Source: JAGHEK01 sp044426235 (GTDB lineage: Bacteria; Bacillota; Clostridia; Peptostreptococcales; Peptostreptococcaceae). From it: a DNA stretch of 45,525 nucleotides. The notes beneath the pieces are model-generated. The model was not told the origin of the DNA and made no database searches. It worked only from the letters and a program-made list of their open reading frames with translations. The stretch lies in assembly GCA_044426235.1 (NCBI GenBank), contig JAWXUS010000013.1, positions 1 to 45,525 on the forward strand. Direction: 5' to 3'. Below, one piece after another: positions 8,547 to 17,556 of this stretch. The stretch's first letter is position 1, and each line of letters opens with the position of its first letter. The translations under genes and the position numbers were made by a program.

Positions 8547-9143
8547 GCTTAATGCTTTAATAAGCATCTTATATGATATTTCAATTTGTCTATTAAGTTC
8601 TTCTTTAGTAATATTTGCAATATTACTTCTTATTCTAATACAAAATCCTGAAAAAACACTAAAAAATGTTGCAATCATATAATCTTTATCTAAATCTTTA
8701 TTTATCACGTTTTCATTTATCGCACATTCAATCCCTTTTTCAATTAAAAGTGTTAAATATCCTTTTAAATTATTTATTACACTATCTTCATTTGCAATAC
8801 TAATAATTTTATTAATTGAGTCACTAGAGATTATAAGTTGAAAATATCTATATTTTTCATTCATAAGTTTGTAAAGTTCTTCAAAAAATACCATACATTT
8901 ATTTTCAAATATATCACACTTTTCAGATTTAACTACCAATTTATTAATTTCAGACATCATATTATATAAAGTTGCCTTTGCTATAACTTCTTCTTTGCTA
9001 CTAAAATAAGAATAAATAGTACCTTTTCCCACTGATGAATATTTTGCAATATCTTCAACTTTTATATTTGTAATATCAATATTACTTTCTAGTAATTTTG
9101 AAAATCCTTCAAAAATTTCTATTTCCTTTTTTGAAAAATTCAT
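8544..9143 (-). CDS. TetR-family repressor of the RND pump
   Basis: 199-residue TetR-type regulator. The N-terminal helix-turn-helix spans IKVEDIAKYSSVGKGTIYSYFSSKEEV (positions about 28-54), with the characteristic GTIYxYFxSKEE ending. The remaining helical part would bind ligand and dimerise. Its ribosome site (GAGGAA) lies inside the last codons of the RND gene, and its ATG starts one base after the pump's stop, so both are made from one mRNA. A perfect TetR-type palindrome in the pump's leader (12789-12804) is its likely binding site, giving autoregulation of pump and repressor. Confidence 0.92.
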   Translation of the reverse strand: MNFSKKEIEIFEGFSKLLESNIDITNIKVEDIAKYSSVGKGTIYSYFSSKEEVIAKATLYNMMSEINKLVVKSEKCDIFENKCMVFFEELYKLMNEKYRYFQLIISSDSINKIISIANEDSVINNLKGYLTLLIEKGIECAINENVINKDLDKDYMIATFFSVFSGFCIRIRSNIANITKEELNRQIEISYKMLIKALS

Positions 9144-9144
9144 A

Positions 9145-12100
9145 CTACATTTCCTCTATAACTTTATCTTTTCTATGAATTACATCATACATAATAGGTA
9201 TTATTATAAGTGTTAAAATTGTTGAGTAAATAAGCCCACCAATAGTAACTATTGCTAAACCTTGGTTCATTTCTGCTCCCATTCCAACTCCAAATGCCAT
9301 AGTAGACATTGCAAGAATTGTTGTAAGGGCCGTCATAAATATTGGTCTAATACGAGACTTTCCAGTTTCCATTATAGCTTCACGTTTAGATAAACCTTCT
9401 TCTCTTAATTGATTTATATAATCAACAAACACTATACCATTATTAACTACAATACCTGATAATACTAGGAATCCAAGCATAGAAGTAACACTTAAAAGTG
9501 TATTTGTCATAATTAGTGCAAGAAGTCCTCCAGTAAATGCAAGCGGTATGGTAAACATAACTATAAATGGTGAAACTAAAGATTGGAACTGCGATACCAT
9601 AACTAAATAAACGAAAATTATCGCAAGTGTACACATAAGTACCATATCCATTAACGTTTCCATTATAGTTTCATTTTCACCCTTAATGTCTACTGTATAT
9701 CCTTCTGTTACTTCATATTCACTAATCGCTTTTTCAACTTCACGAGAAACTAAACTAACATTATATCCATCTTCTATCATACTAGTTACATTTAAGTATT
9801 TAACTTGATTATCGTGATTTATATCTTTTAATGCTTGAGTTTCTTCTAAAGTAACCACTTCACTAAGTAAAAGATCAATTTCTTCATTATCTTTTTTAGC
9901 CTTTATAGTTTTCTCAAGTATATTAGATTTTGTAACATCACTTTCTTCATAAACTATAATTGGATATTCTCCACTACTAAAACTTACAGTAGTTGAACTA
10001 TTTTCAGTCGTTAACATACTTGCAATTTCTTGATATATGCCAATAACAGTTAATCCATATTCACTAGCTACATCTTTATTAACTACTATTTTAACTTCAA
10101 TATCTGAATTTTCAAGACCATTCTTAACATCAACAGTTCCTTCAACTTCAGAAACTATTTCTCCAATTTCTTTTGCTATTTCTTGAATAGTTTCAAGTTT
10201 AACACCTTTTATTTGAATAGATATGCCTTGACCTGCAAATGCACTCATATCCATATTAGACGTCATAATATCAACATTAAGTTCTAAATCAGAAGTTTTT
10301 TCAACTATTTGATTAACTATTTCGCTATTTGATATAGTTTTATCTTCACTAAGTATTATATATGCAGACATGCTTTGTTCATTTGACCCCATCATACTTT
10401 GTTCAGTAACACCAACAGTATCAACACCTTCAATAGCTTTTACTATTTCAACAAATAAATCACTTCTAACTCTTAAATCTTCTCTAGTTAAAATAGAATC
10501 TTCAAGGCTTAAAGTAGCACTCATTTCATTTGATTCCATCTCAGGCATAAATTCCATTCCCATTTGAGTAGATTTATATCCTGCAAATCCAAGTAAAGAG
10601 AAAGTTAAAAGAAGTACTATAAACTTATATCTTAAACATTTATCAAGAACACCTAAATAAACATTAGTAAATTTCGAGAATAAATCTTCCTTTGGTTCTT
10701 TTAAATTATTAACTAATTTTGACGACATAGCAGGAACAACAGTAAGTGCAACCGCTAAACTCGCAATTAGTGAGAAACTTATAGTAAGTGCCATATCCAT
10801 AAACATATCTTTTGTCATTCCCTCAGTAAACACTATTGGAAGGAATACACATATTGTAGTTAATGTTGATGCAAAAATAGCACCAGAAACTTGTTTAGTT
10901 CCTAAAATAGCAGCCTCTTTACTTGAGTAACCTTCACTTTTTAATCTATAAATATTCTCAACAACAACTATACTATTATCAACTAGCATACCAACTCCAA
11001 GTGCTAAACCTGATAGCGATATTATATTAAGTGTAATTCCACTAAAATACATCATAACTATTGTAAAGAATACACTTATTGGAATACTAAATGCAACAAC
11101 CATAGTAGTTTTTATACTCTTTAAGAATAATAATAATATTATTATGGCTAATATACCACCATAAATTAAGTTACTTAAAACATTATCTATTATCATACCA
11201 ATATATACACCTTGGTCCATAAGAGTAGTAATATTAACATTAGAATCTCCATTTTCAACACTCAAAATCTCTGTATTTAAAGATTTTGTAACATCAGTAG
11301 TAGAATAACCACTTGATTTTTGGAATGTTAAAATAACACCATTATTTCCATTTATATTAGTATATGTATCATTTGAATTATCAACAAACTCAACACTCGA
11401 TACATCTTGTAATCTAACTTCTCCAACTTCATCTAAATTGAATAATAAAAGATTACTTATTTCATCTTTACTAGTAAATTCATCTCCAACTTTAACAGAA
11501 TATTCTGTGTCACCCTCTTTTATATACCCTGCAGGCATAGAGAAGTTTTGTGCCATTAAAATATTTCCTATCATTTCAGGAGTTATAGTTTGTGTCATAT
11601 CTGCACTTTTAAGTGCATTTTCTTTTGCATCTGCAAGGCTTTCAATTCCTTGTTCTAATTCTTTTTCGCCTTTTTCAATTTCAGCTTTTGCACTACTTAA
11701 CTCTTTTTCTAAAGTCATTTTAGTATTAGTTAAAGTAACTTCTTGCTCTTTTAATTCACTTACAGAATCAATAACATTTATACCTTCTCTAGCACCTGAA
11801 ATTCCTTCTTCAATTCCTTTTATACCCTCTTCAATTCCGGAAACTTTAGCACTAAGTTCTGCTATAATAACTTCATTTTGAGAGCTACTAATTTCTATAT
11901 TTAAAGTATCTAATTGAATGCTTAACTTTGCTTTTTCAACAGTTAAATCATCAATAGTACTTTGAAGTTCATCTTTTGTTTTTCCGATTTCATTAATCGC
12001 ATCTTCTAAATTTTTAATTCCCGTTTGTACTTCTTTAAGTCCGCTATCTAATGAATCAATTTGTTCATTAAGTTCAGTTTCAAGTGAACTTTTTGAATCG

Positions 12101-12765
12101 CTAAGTTCTTTTTTTGCATCATTTAATGAAGTTTCTTGTTCGCTAAATCCATCTTCAATAGTTTTTATAACTTTTTCATTTAATTCGTCAATTTTTTCTT
12201 TATCTAAAGTTATTTTAATTTGATCCTCAACTAATCCTTGAGCATCTATTGATGCAACCCCTTCAATTCTTTCGAAATTTGGAATTATTTCCTCGTTCAT
12301 ATATTTTGTCACTTCTTTTATAGTCATCTCAGAAACATCAACACTAAGTACCATTATAGGCATCATATCAGGATTCATCTTGATAAGCATTGGAGACTGA
12401 ACTACATCATCAAAATATCCCTTAACCATATCAATTTTAGAATTCATATCAATCATTACAGAATCCATATTCATTGACTGTTCAAATTCAAGCATTATCA
12501 TACTAGAATTTTCACTTGAGGTTGAAGTCATATTTTTAAGCCCACTAGTTGTTGCAAGTGCTTTTTCAAGCGGTCTTGTAACAGAGCTTTCAACTTTTTC
12601 AGGGCTTGCTCCTGGATAAACAGTATTTACTATTATAAATGGTAAATTCATACTTGGCATTAAGTCAGTAGTCATTTTTGTAAATGAAACAGATCCTAAT
12701 ATAAGCGTGAAAATAACTACCACAGCAACAGTAAATGGTTTTTTTACACTAAAACTTGGTATCAT
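9145..12765 (-). CDS. RND-superfamily efflux transporter with coiled-coil insert
   Basis: 1206-residue membrane transporter of the AcrB/HAE type found in Firmicutes. A first transmembrane helix (residues 11-29), the YPGASPEKVESSV porter motif and the membrane blocks GLALGVGMLVDNSIVVVENI and LSGIVVNNGIVFVDYINQL identify it. Residues about 191-387 are an alternating Glu/Lys/Ser/Leu region with strong coiled-coil character. It is inserted just after the LDKEKIDELN segment of the porter domain, where ordinary family members continue directly into the TPEMIGNIL helix; this explains the length against about 1050 for usual members. No membrane-fusion protein gene is adjacent. It probably exports hydrophobic compounds in response to the ligand sensed by the co-transcribed TetR repressor. 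Confidence 0.92.
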   Translation of the reverse strand: MIPSFSVKKPFTVAVVVIFTLILGSVSFTKMTTDLMPSMNLPFIIVNTVYPGASPEKVESSVTRPLEKALATTSGLKNMTSTSSENSSMIMLEFEQSMNMDSVMIDMNSKIDMVKGYFDDVVQSPMLIKMNPDMMPIMVLSVDVSEMTIKEVTKYMNEEIIPNFERIEGVASIDAQGLVEDQIKITLDKEKIDELNEKVIKTIEDGFSEQETSLNDAKKELSDSKSSLETELNEQIDSLDSGLKEVQTGIKNLEDAINEIGKTKDELQSTIDDLTVEKAKLSIQLDTLNIEISSSQNEVIIAELSAKVSGIEEGIKGIEEGISGAREGINVIDSVSELKEQEVTLTNTKMTLEKELSSAKAEIEKGEKELEQGIESLADAKENALKSADMTQTITPEMIGNILMAQNFSMPAGYIKEGDTEYSVKVGDEFTSKDEISNLLLFNLDEVGEVRLQDVSSVEFVDNSNDTYTNINGNNGVILTFQKSSGYSTTDVTKSLNTEILSVENGDSNVNITTLMDQGVYIGMIIDNVLSNLIYGGILAIIILLLFLKSIKTTMVVAFSIPISVFFTIVMMYFSGITLNIISLSGLALGVGMLVDNSIVVVENIYRLKSEGYSSKEAAILGTKQVSGAIFASTLTTICVFLPIVFTEGMTKDMFMDMALTISFSLIASLAVALTVVPAMSSKLVNNLKEPKEDLFSKFTNVYLGVLDKCLRYKFIVLLLTFSLLGFAGYKSTQMGMEFMPEMESNEMSATLSLEDSILTREDLRVRSDLFVEIVKAIEGVDTVGVTEQSMMGSNEQSMSAYIILSEDKTISNSEIVNQIVEKTSDLELNVDIMTSNMDMSAFAGQGISIQIKGVKLETIQEIAKEIGEIVSEVEGTVDVKNGLENSDIEVKIVVNKDVASEYGLTVIGIYQEIASMLTTENSSTTVSFSSGEYPIIVYEESDVTKSNILEKTIKAKKDNEEIDLLLSEVVTLEETQALKDINHDNQVKYLNVTSMIEDGYNVSLVSREVEKAISEYEVTEGYTVDIKGENETIMETLMDMVLMCTLAIIFVYLVMVSQFQSLVSPFIVMFTIPLAFTGGLLALIMTNTLLSVTSMLGFLVLSGIVVNNGIVFVDYINQLREEGLSKREAIMETGKSRIRPIFMTALTTILAMSTMAFGVGMGAEMNQGLAIVTIGGLIYSTILTLIIIPIMYDVIHRKDKVIEEM

Positions 12766-12788
12766 AAAATTTTCTTCCTCCCTTTTAA

Positions 12789-12804
12789 AACTGACTGGTC
12801 AGTT
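12789..12804. promoter_or_regulatory. TetR-type operator in the RND pump leader
   Basis: Palindrome AACTGACTGGTCAGTT: perfect 7-base arms around a two-base centre. It sits between the -10 element and the ribosome site of the pump gene, the expected position for repression by the co-transcribed TetR protein. Confidence 0.8.
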
Positions 12805-12812
12805 CTATAATA

Positions 12813-12841
12813 ATTTTATTATTCTTATCTATATTTGTCAA
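12813..12841 (-). promoter_or_regulatory. Promoter of the RND-tetR operon
   Basis: -35 TTGACA (12836-12841) and -10 TAAAAT (12813-12818) on the minus strand, spaced 17 bases, immediately upstream of the TetR-type operator. Confidence 0.75.
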
Positions 12842-12942
12842 GTTTATACTTATAATATATAATTTTCAAATTTATTAAGTTTATTTTGCCTAATTACAAA
12901 AAATTTATAACACTTTTTTTATTTTAATAATATAAATAATTA

Positions 12943-12971
12943 TTGTATATAATTTAAAACAATGATATTAT
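12943..12971 (+). promoter_or_regulatory. Predicted promoter of the MATE gene
   Basis: -35 TTGTAT (12943-12948) and -10 TATTAT (12966-12971) with 17-base spacing, 33 bases before the MATE start. The region between this and the divergent RND promoter shows nothing else I can name. Confidence 0.5.
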
Positions 12972-13004
12972 GGATTGATTAAAAACTATTGGAGGAAAAA
13001 TTTT

Positions 13005-14354
13005 ATGACTAAGGATATGACTAGTGGTAATCCACTAAAATTAATTTTACTTTTTTCAATACCCCTTTTAATTGGTAATGTATTTCAACAATTTTATAGT
13101 ATGGTTGATACAATAATTGTTGGACAATTTTTAGGAGTTCAAGCATTAGCTGCAGTTGGATCTACCGGATCTATTGTTTTTTTAATATTTGGATTGACTC
13201 TTGGGTTTACTTCTGGAGTTTCAGTCTTAATTTCACAAAAGTTTGGAGCAAACGATGAAGAAGGTGTTAGAAAAGCAGTTGCAAGTTCTATAACTCTATC
13301 ACTTATTTTAATTGTTTTTATGACTACTTTCAGTTTACTTTTAATTGATCCTTTATTATCTATGATGAATACACCAAGTGATATTTATAATGATGCTAAA
13401 AGTTATATAACTGTTTCTTTTGCAGGTATTTTTGCACTAATATTTTATAATTTAATGGCAAGTATACTTCGTTCTGTTGGAGATAGTAAAACGCCACTTT
13501 ACTTTTTAATAATGGCCTGTATTATAAATATAGTTCTTGACTTAATATTTATTATTAATTTTAATATGGGAGTTGCTGGTGCATCTCTTGCAACAGTTAT
13601 TGCACAAGCAATTTCAGGATTTTTATGTTTAATATATGCATACAAAAAACTTCCACTTTTAAAACTTAAAAAAGAAGATTTTAAATGTGAAAAAGAGTAC
13701 TATACAAAACATTTAAAAGTTGCAATACCTATGTCGCTACAATTTTCAATAATAGCACTTGGAACAATGATTATGCAAGGAGCCGTTAATAGTTTTGGTT
13801 CTGATGTTGTTGGAGCATTTACTGCTGCAAATAAGGTTGAGCAATTTACAATGCAACCAAGTATTAGTTTTGGAGTTACTATGGCAACATTTTGTGCTCA
13901 AAACTTAGGAGCTAAAAACTTTGATAATATTAGAGAAGGTGTTAGAAAATGTATTTTAATAAATATTATACTTGGAATTTCTGCAGCATTCATACTAGTT
14001 AACTTCGGAGAAGTTTTCGTTAAAATGTTCGTATCAAATCCAAGTGATGTTGTAGTTAATCACGCTACTGAGTATTTAAATACAGTTGCTTACTTCTTCA
14101 TACCACTTAGTTTAATATTCGTATTTAGAAATGCACTTCAAGGTATGGGTTATGGATTTATGCCTATGATGGTTGGAGTATTTGAACTTGTTGGAAGAGC
14201 GGTTGGAACTTATGCTTTAGTACCAATTTTAGGATATAGCGGTTTATGTTTAGCAAGTCCAATAGCTTGGATTTTTGCTTGTATTCCACTAATGCTTGAT
14301 TATAATAAAAGAATTAAAAAACTAACTTCTGCCGAATTTGAACTTAGTATATAA
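13005..14354 (+). CDS. MATE-family multidrug/sodium antiporter
   Basis: 449-residue, twelve-helix membrane exporter of the MATE family (NorM/DinF type), which expels cationic drugs or metabolites against a sodium or proton gradient. Family signatures include LILLFSIPLLIGNVFQQFY near the start, the VDTIIVGQFLG loop, and the symmetric second half beginning at VAIPMSLQFS. The ATG at 13005 follows GGAGG with 9-base spacing; an upstream ATG at 12975 has none. It is divergent from the RND pump and separated from its operator by more than 130 bases, so shared control is not evident. It is a single-gene unit with a strong terminator. Confidence 0.93.
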   Translation: MTKDMTSGNPLKLILLFSIPLLIGNVFQQFYSMVDTIIVGQFLGVQALAAVGSTGSIVFLIFGLTLGFTSGVSVLISQKFGANDEEGVRKAVASSITLSLILIVFMTTFSLLLIDPLLSMMNTPSDIYNDAKSYITVSFAGIFALIFYNLMASILRSVGDSKTPLYFLIMACIINIVLDLIFIINFNMGVAGASLATVIAQAISGFLCLIYAYKKLPLLKLKKEDFKCEKEYYTKHLKVAIPMSLQFSIIALGTMIMQGAVNSFGSDVVGAFTAANKVEQFTMQPSISFGVTMATFCAQNLGAKNFDNIREGVRKCILINIILGISAAFILVNFGEVFVKMFVSNPSDVVVNHATEYLNTVAYFFIPLSLIFVFRNALQGMGYGFMPMMVGVFELVGRAVGTYALVPILGYSGLCLASPIAWIFACIPLMLDYNKRIKKLTSAEFELSI

Positions 14355-14355
14355 C

Positions 14356-14389
14356 AAAAAAGTCTTTGATTATTCAAAGACTTTTTTAT
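14356..14389. terminator. Bidirectional terminator after the MATE gene
   Basis: Perfect stem AAAAAAGTCTTTGA / TCAAAGACTTTTTT over a short loop, between two convergent genes. Confidence 0.85.
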
Positions 14390-15678
14390 TTCCAAGGAAC
14401 AGTTTCAATTTCACCAAAACTTCTTTCTTTCGTTCTATTTGAATACTCTCCTTTGTATTCAATAAAATATAAAACTAAAAGTTCAATATATCTACTTCCA
14501 ATTTGAATAATATTCCATATATCTTCATAATCTAAATAACAACGATTATCTTTTCTAAGAGGATGAACAACCTTATTTCTAAGATAAGTTAAAAGATCTA
14601 CTCCATCATTAAATCTACTTTGTATTTCAACATCGAACATATCTAAATCAAATTTTCCATATAAAATTCTACACTTATCAAGTGCTATTTTTATATTTTT
14701 CGATGCACTATTTTTATCAAATTCAAAATCATTAAGTATCTTAAATATTTTAACAGTAATAATATACGATAAACTCTCTAGTGCAATTTGTATAGTAATA
14801 ATGTTATTTTCTAAAGTAGCACTTGGCTCTATATACCAATCTATAATCTTTTTAATTGAAGTATCAAAATACTCATCTTCTAATTTTTTTAAAAATAAAG
14901 AAAAATATTTTTCAATATTCCTATGATTAGAAATCGTATCACTCCAAGAAGGAAGATAAGCACATTCGCTACTTGGTGTTTGAACAAATAATCTATAATT
15001 ATTCTTATTATTAGAGTAACCCATTAGCATGGGAATTGAAATTTGACGACCACATAAAAAAGTCAAAGCATAAATTAATCGATCAATCATCTTTAATGAA
15101 TTGCTACTTTTAAAACTTTTTTTATTTTTTCTTTCAATTCTTCCAACGTGAGTAATCAAAAATCCAGAATTTGAAATAAGTCGTTCTTTAAGATCTTTAT
15201 TATAATCATATCTCTTATCTATTATAATTTTGTATTCATTAATATCAAATTCTAAACGTCCTGCAAAAATATTTTGATTTTTACTAATTAAACTTCCATT
15301 TATTTTATCAAAATTTACTATATTAAAATCGATATAATCAACTAATACACTTTTTGATTTTATAAAAGAATTATTAGCATACCCCTTAATAATACCTTTA
15401 CTAATACTTTTTATAGTAACATTAAACGGTTGGTATCCAAGTATTTCAATAAGAGCATCATCAAAATAAAAAAGTGGATCTAAATTTTCATTTATGTAAT
15501 AACATTTTGCAGAAAAGTTTATAGACATACTACTATCCATTTTCATATAAACTCGTCCATAACATCTATATCTCTTATCTAAATAAATACAAAACTTTCC
15601 TTCATATATAGTTATATCTTCATTCATCTTATTCTTAAAGTAATCGGATGATATAGCTTCTTGAATTTTATTTACCAA
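14386..15678 (-). CDS. HEPN-like domain protein of unknown function
   Basis: 430-residue protein without transmembrane helices or signal peptide. I do not recognise the N-terminal 200 residues, which look beta-rich. The C-terminal half is helical and contains RNKVVHP (about 48 residues before the end), a fit to the R-x4-H motif of HEPN-superfamily RNases. It is embedded in a segment (FNDGVDLLTYLRNKVVHP) typical of ApeA-like HEPN proteins. HEPN proteins often act in anti-phage defence or toxin systems. The start is taken as TTG 15678, six bases after GAGGTG and preceded by an extended -10 TGGTATACT. It has its own promoter and terminator and no partner gene. Function is not assigned. Confidence 0.7.
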   Translation of the reverse strand: MVNKIQEAISSDYFKNKMNEDITIYEGKFCIYLDKRYRCYGRVYMKMDSSMSINFSAKCYYINENLDPLFYFDDALIEILGYQPFNVTIKSISKGIIKGYANNSFIKSKSVLVDYIDFNIVNFDKINGSLISKNQNIFAGRLEFDINEYKIIIDKRYDYNKDLKERLISNSGFLITHVGRIERKNKKSFKSSNSLKMIDRLIYALTFLCGRQISIPMLMGYSNNKNNYRLFVQTPSSECAYLPSWSDTISNHRNIEKYFSLFLKKLEDEYFDTSIKKIIDWYIEPSATLENNIITIQIALESLSYIITVKIFKILNDFEFDKNSASKNIKIALDKCRILYGKFDLDMFDVEIQSRFNDGVDLLTYLRNKVVHPLRKDNRCYLDYEDIWNIIQIGSRYIELLVLYFIEYKGEYSNRTKERSFGEIETVPWK

Positions 15679-15733
15679 AAAAATCACCTCAAAAATAGTA
15701 TACCACAAATAGAATTTTTTTTATTTATATTTT

Positions 15734-15760
15734 AAAAAAGCTATGGATAAAATCCATAAC
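15734..15760 (-). terminator. Terminator after phosphoglucomutase
   Basis: On the minus strand the stem TATGGAT / ATCCATA is followed by GCTTTTTTAAAA. Confidence 0.7.
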
Positions 15761-15763
15761 TCC

Positions 15764-17458
15764 TTATATATTTTTTACAGTTTGTTGTATTTCATTTTCA
15801 TAATTTTTAACTTTTTCATTTGCTAAAGTTTCATTCTCACCTTTAGACGCAATATAGAACTTTAATTTTGGTTCAGTACCAGATGGTCTAATTGCAATCC
15901 AAGAACCATCAGCTAAGAAATATTTTAATACATCAGATTTTGGAAGATTATCAATTCCTTTTGAATAGTCTTTAAAATCAACAACATCTTGACCTGCAAA
16001 TTCCTTTAAATCTTTTTCTCTAAAGTATGTCATTATTTCTTTTATTTTTTGAATTCCTTCAATACCTTTTAAAGTCATTGAAATAGTTTCTTCTTTGAAG
16101 AATCCATACTTTTCATATAAGCTAATTAGTCCTTCATATAAACTCATACCTTTTGAAGAATAATAAAGTGCCATTTCAGCTACTAAAACAGAAGTAACTA
16201 CCGCATCTTTATCTCTTGCGTGAGTTCCAACTAAATAACCATAACTTTCTTCATATCCAAATAAATAAGTCTTTTTATTATTATTTTCTTCAAATAATTT
16301 TATTTTTTCTCCAATAAATTTAAATCCAGTTAAAACATCTATTACTTCTAAATCATTTTCTTTAGCAATAGTTGCACCGAATTCAGAAGTTACTATAGTT
16401 TTTATTAAAACTGCATTATCTTTAAATTCACCAATTTCTTTTCTACCTTCAATTATATATTCAGTTAAAAGTCCACCAATTTGATTTCCAGTTAATAAAG
16501 CATATTCTCCAGTAGTAGTTTTAACTGCAACCCCTACTCTATCTGCATCAGGATCAGTTGCAATAACTAAATCTGCACCAGAACTTTTAGCAAGCTCCAT
16601 TCCTCTTTTTAAAGCCTTTGGATCTTCTGGATTTGGATATAATACCCCTGCAAAGTTTGGATCTGGTTTTTCTTCTTCCTTAACAACTAAGCAGTTTTTA
16701 AATCCAACTTCATTTAAAGCTCTAACTATTGGCACATTTCCAGTTCCACAAAGTGGAGTATAAACTATCTTGAAATCTTCACCAGTTTCTTTTATTAATT
16801 CTTCTCTAATAACTTGAGTTTTAACCGCCTCAATAAACTTAGTATCTTGAACATCATCAATCATAATTACTAAATCTTTATTTGCATCAGTTAAAGTCGG
16901 TATAGTACTATAATCTTTAATGTTATTTATTTCATCAGTTATAACACTTGCAATATGTGGCATAACTTGTGCTCCATCTTCCCAATAAACCTTATATCCA
17001 TTATACTCTGGAGGATTATGGCTTGCAGTTATAACAACCCCTGCTATTGTATTTAACTCTCTAACTGCAAAAGATAATTCTGGAGTAGTTCTTAAACCAT
17101 CAAATATGTAAGCCTTTATTCCACAAGCGGCTAAAGTGTTTGCAGTTTCTATACAAAACTCTCTCGACATATGTCTATTATCGTGTGCAATTACAACTCC
17201 TCTTTCTTGACCTTCTTTGTTAGTATTTTTTAAAATATAGTTACAAAGACCAAAGGTTGTACGTCTTACAGTATATATATTAAGTCTATTAGTACCTGCA
17301 GCAATTACTCCTCTAAGCCCTGCAGTACCAAATTCTAAATCCTTATAAAATCTATCTTCTATTTCTTTTTCATCATTTTCAATACTTCTTAATTCTTCTT
17401 TAGTTTTTTCATCAAAATATGAATTCTCTAACCATTCTTTATAGATATCTTTATACAT
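15764..17458 (-). CDS. Phospho-sugar mutase (alpha-phosphoglucomutase type)
   Basis: 564-residue cytosolic alpha-D-phosphohexomutase that interconverts glucose-1-phosphate and glucose-6-phosphate (possibly also mannose phosphates). The active-site phosphoserine loop is TASHNPPEYNGYKVYW, the magnesium loop is DPDADRVG, the sugar-specificity loop is GYEESYGY, and the phosphate-binding loop is RPSGTEPKLKFY: all four domains are intact. The length matches the PgcA/YhxB group. I set the start at ATG 17458 behind GAGGAGGGGG; the ATG at 17497 has no ribosome site. It would feed glucose-1-phosphate from galactose/Leloir or glycogen metabolism into glycolysis, which fits the galactoside genes elsewhere in the window. 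Confidence 0.93.
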   Translation of the reverse strand: MYKDIYKEWLENSYFDEKTKEELRSIENDEKEIEDRFYKDLEFGTAGLRGVIAAGTNRLNIYTVRRTTFGLCNYILKNTNKEGQERGVVIAHDNRHMSREFCIETANTLAACGIKAYIFDGLRTTPELSFAVRELNTIAGVVITASHNPPEYNGYKVYWEDGAQVMPHIASVITDEINNIKDYSTIPTLTDANKDLVIMIDDVQDTKFIEAVKTQVIREELIKETGEDFKIVYTPLCGTGNVPIVRALNEVGFKNCLVVKEEEKPDPNFAGVLYPNPEDPKALKRGMELAKSSGADLVIATDPDADRVGVAVKTTTGEYALLTGNQIGGLLTEYIIEGRKEIGEFKDNAVLIKTIVTSEFGATIAKENDLEVIDVLTGFKFIGEKIKLFEENNNKKTYLFGYEESYGYLVGTHARDKDAVVTSVLVAEMALYYSSKGMSLYEGLISLYEKYGFFKEETISMTLKGIEGIQKIKEIMTYFREKDLKEFAGQDVVDFKDYSKGIDNLPKSDVLKYFLADGSWIAIRPSGTEPKLKFYIASKGENETLANEKVKNYENEIQQTVKNI

Positions 17459-17507
17459 AATAAGGTTTTCCCCCTCCTCAAACTTATTTACCTTCATTGT
17501 ATATGTT

Positions 17508-17547
17508 TTTCATAAAATAGTAAAGAAATATTTACTATTTTATGAAA
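17508..17547. repeat. Long inverted repeat between nupC and phosphoglucomutase
   Basis: Two perfect 17-base arms (TTTCATAAAATAGTAAA and its complement) around a six-base loop, nine bases after the nupC stop. It lacks a clear U-tract on the minus strand. It probably acts as a terminator or mRNA 3'-end stabiliser. Confidence 0.6.
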
Positions 17548-17556
17548 TTTTATTTA

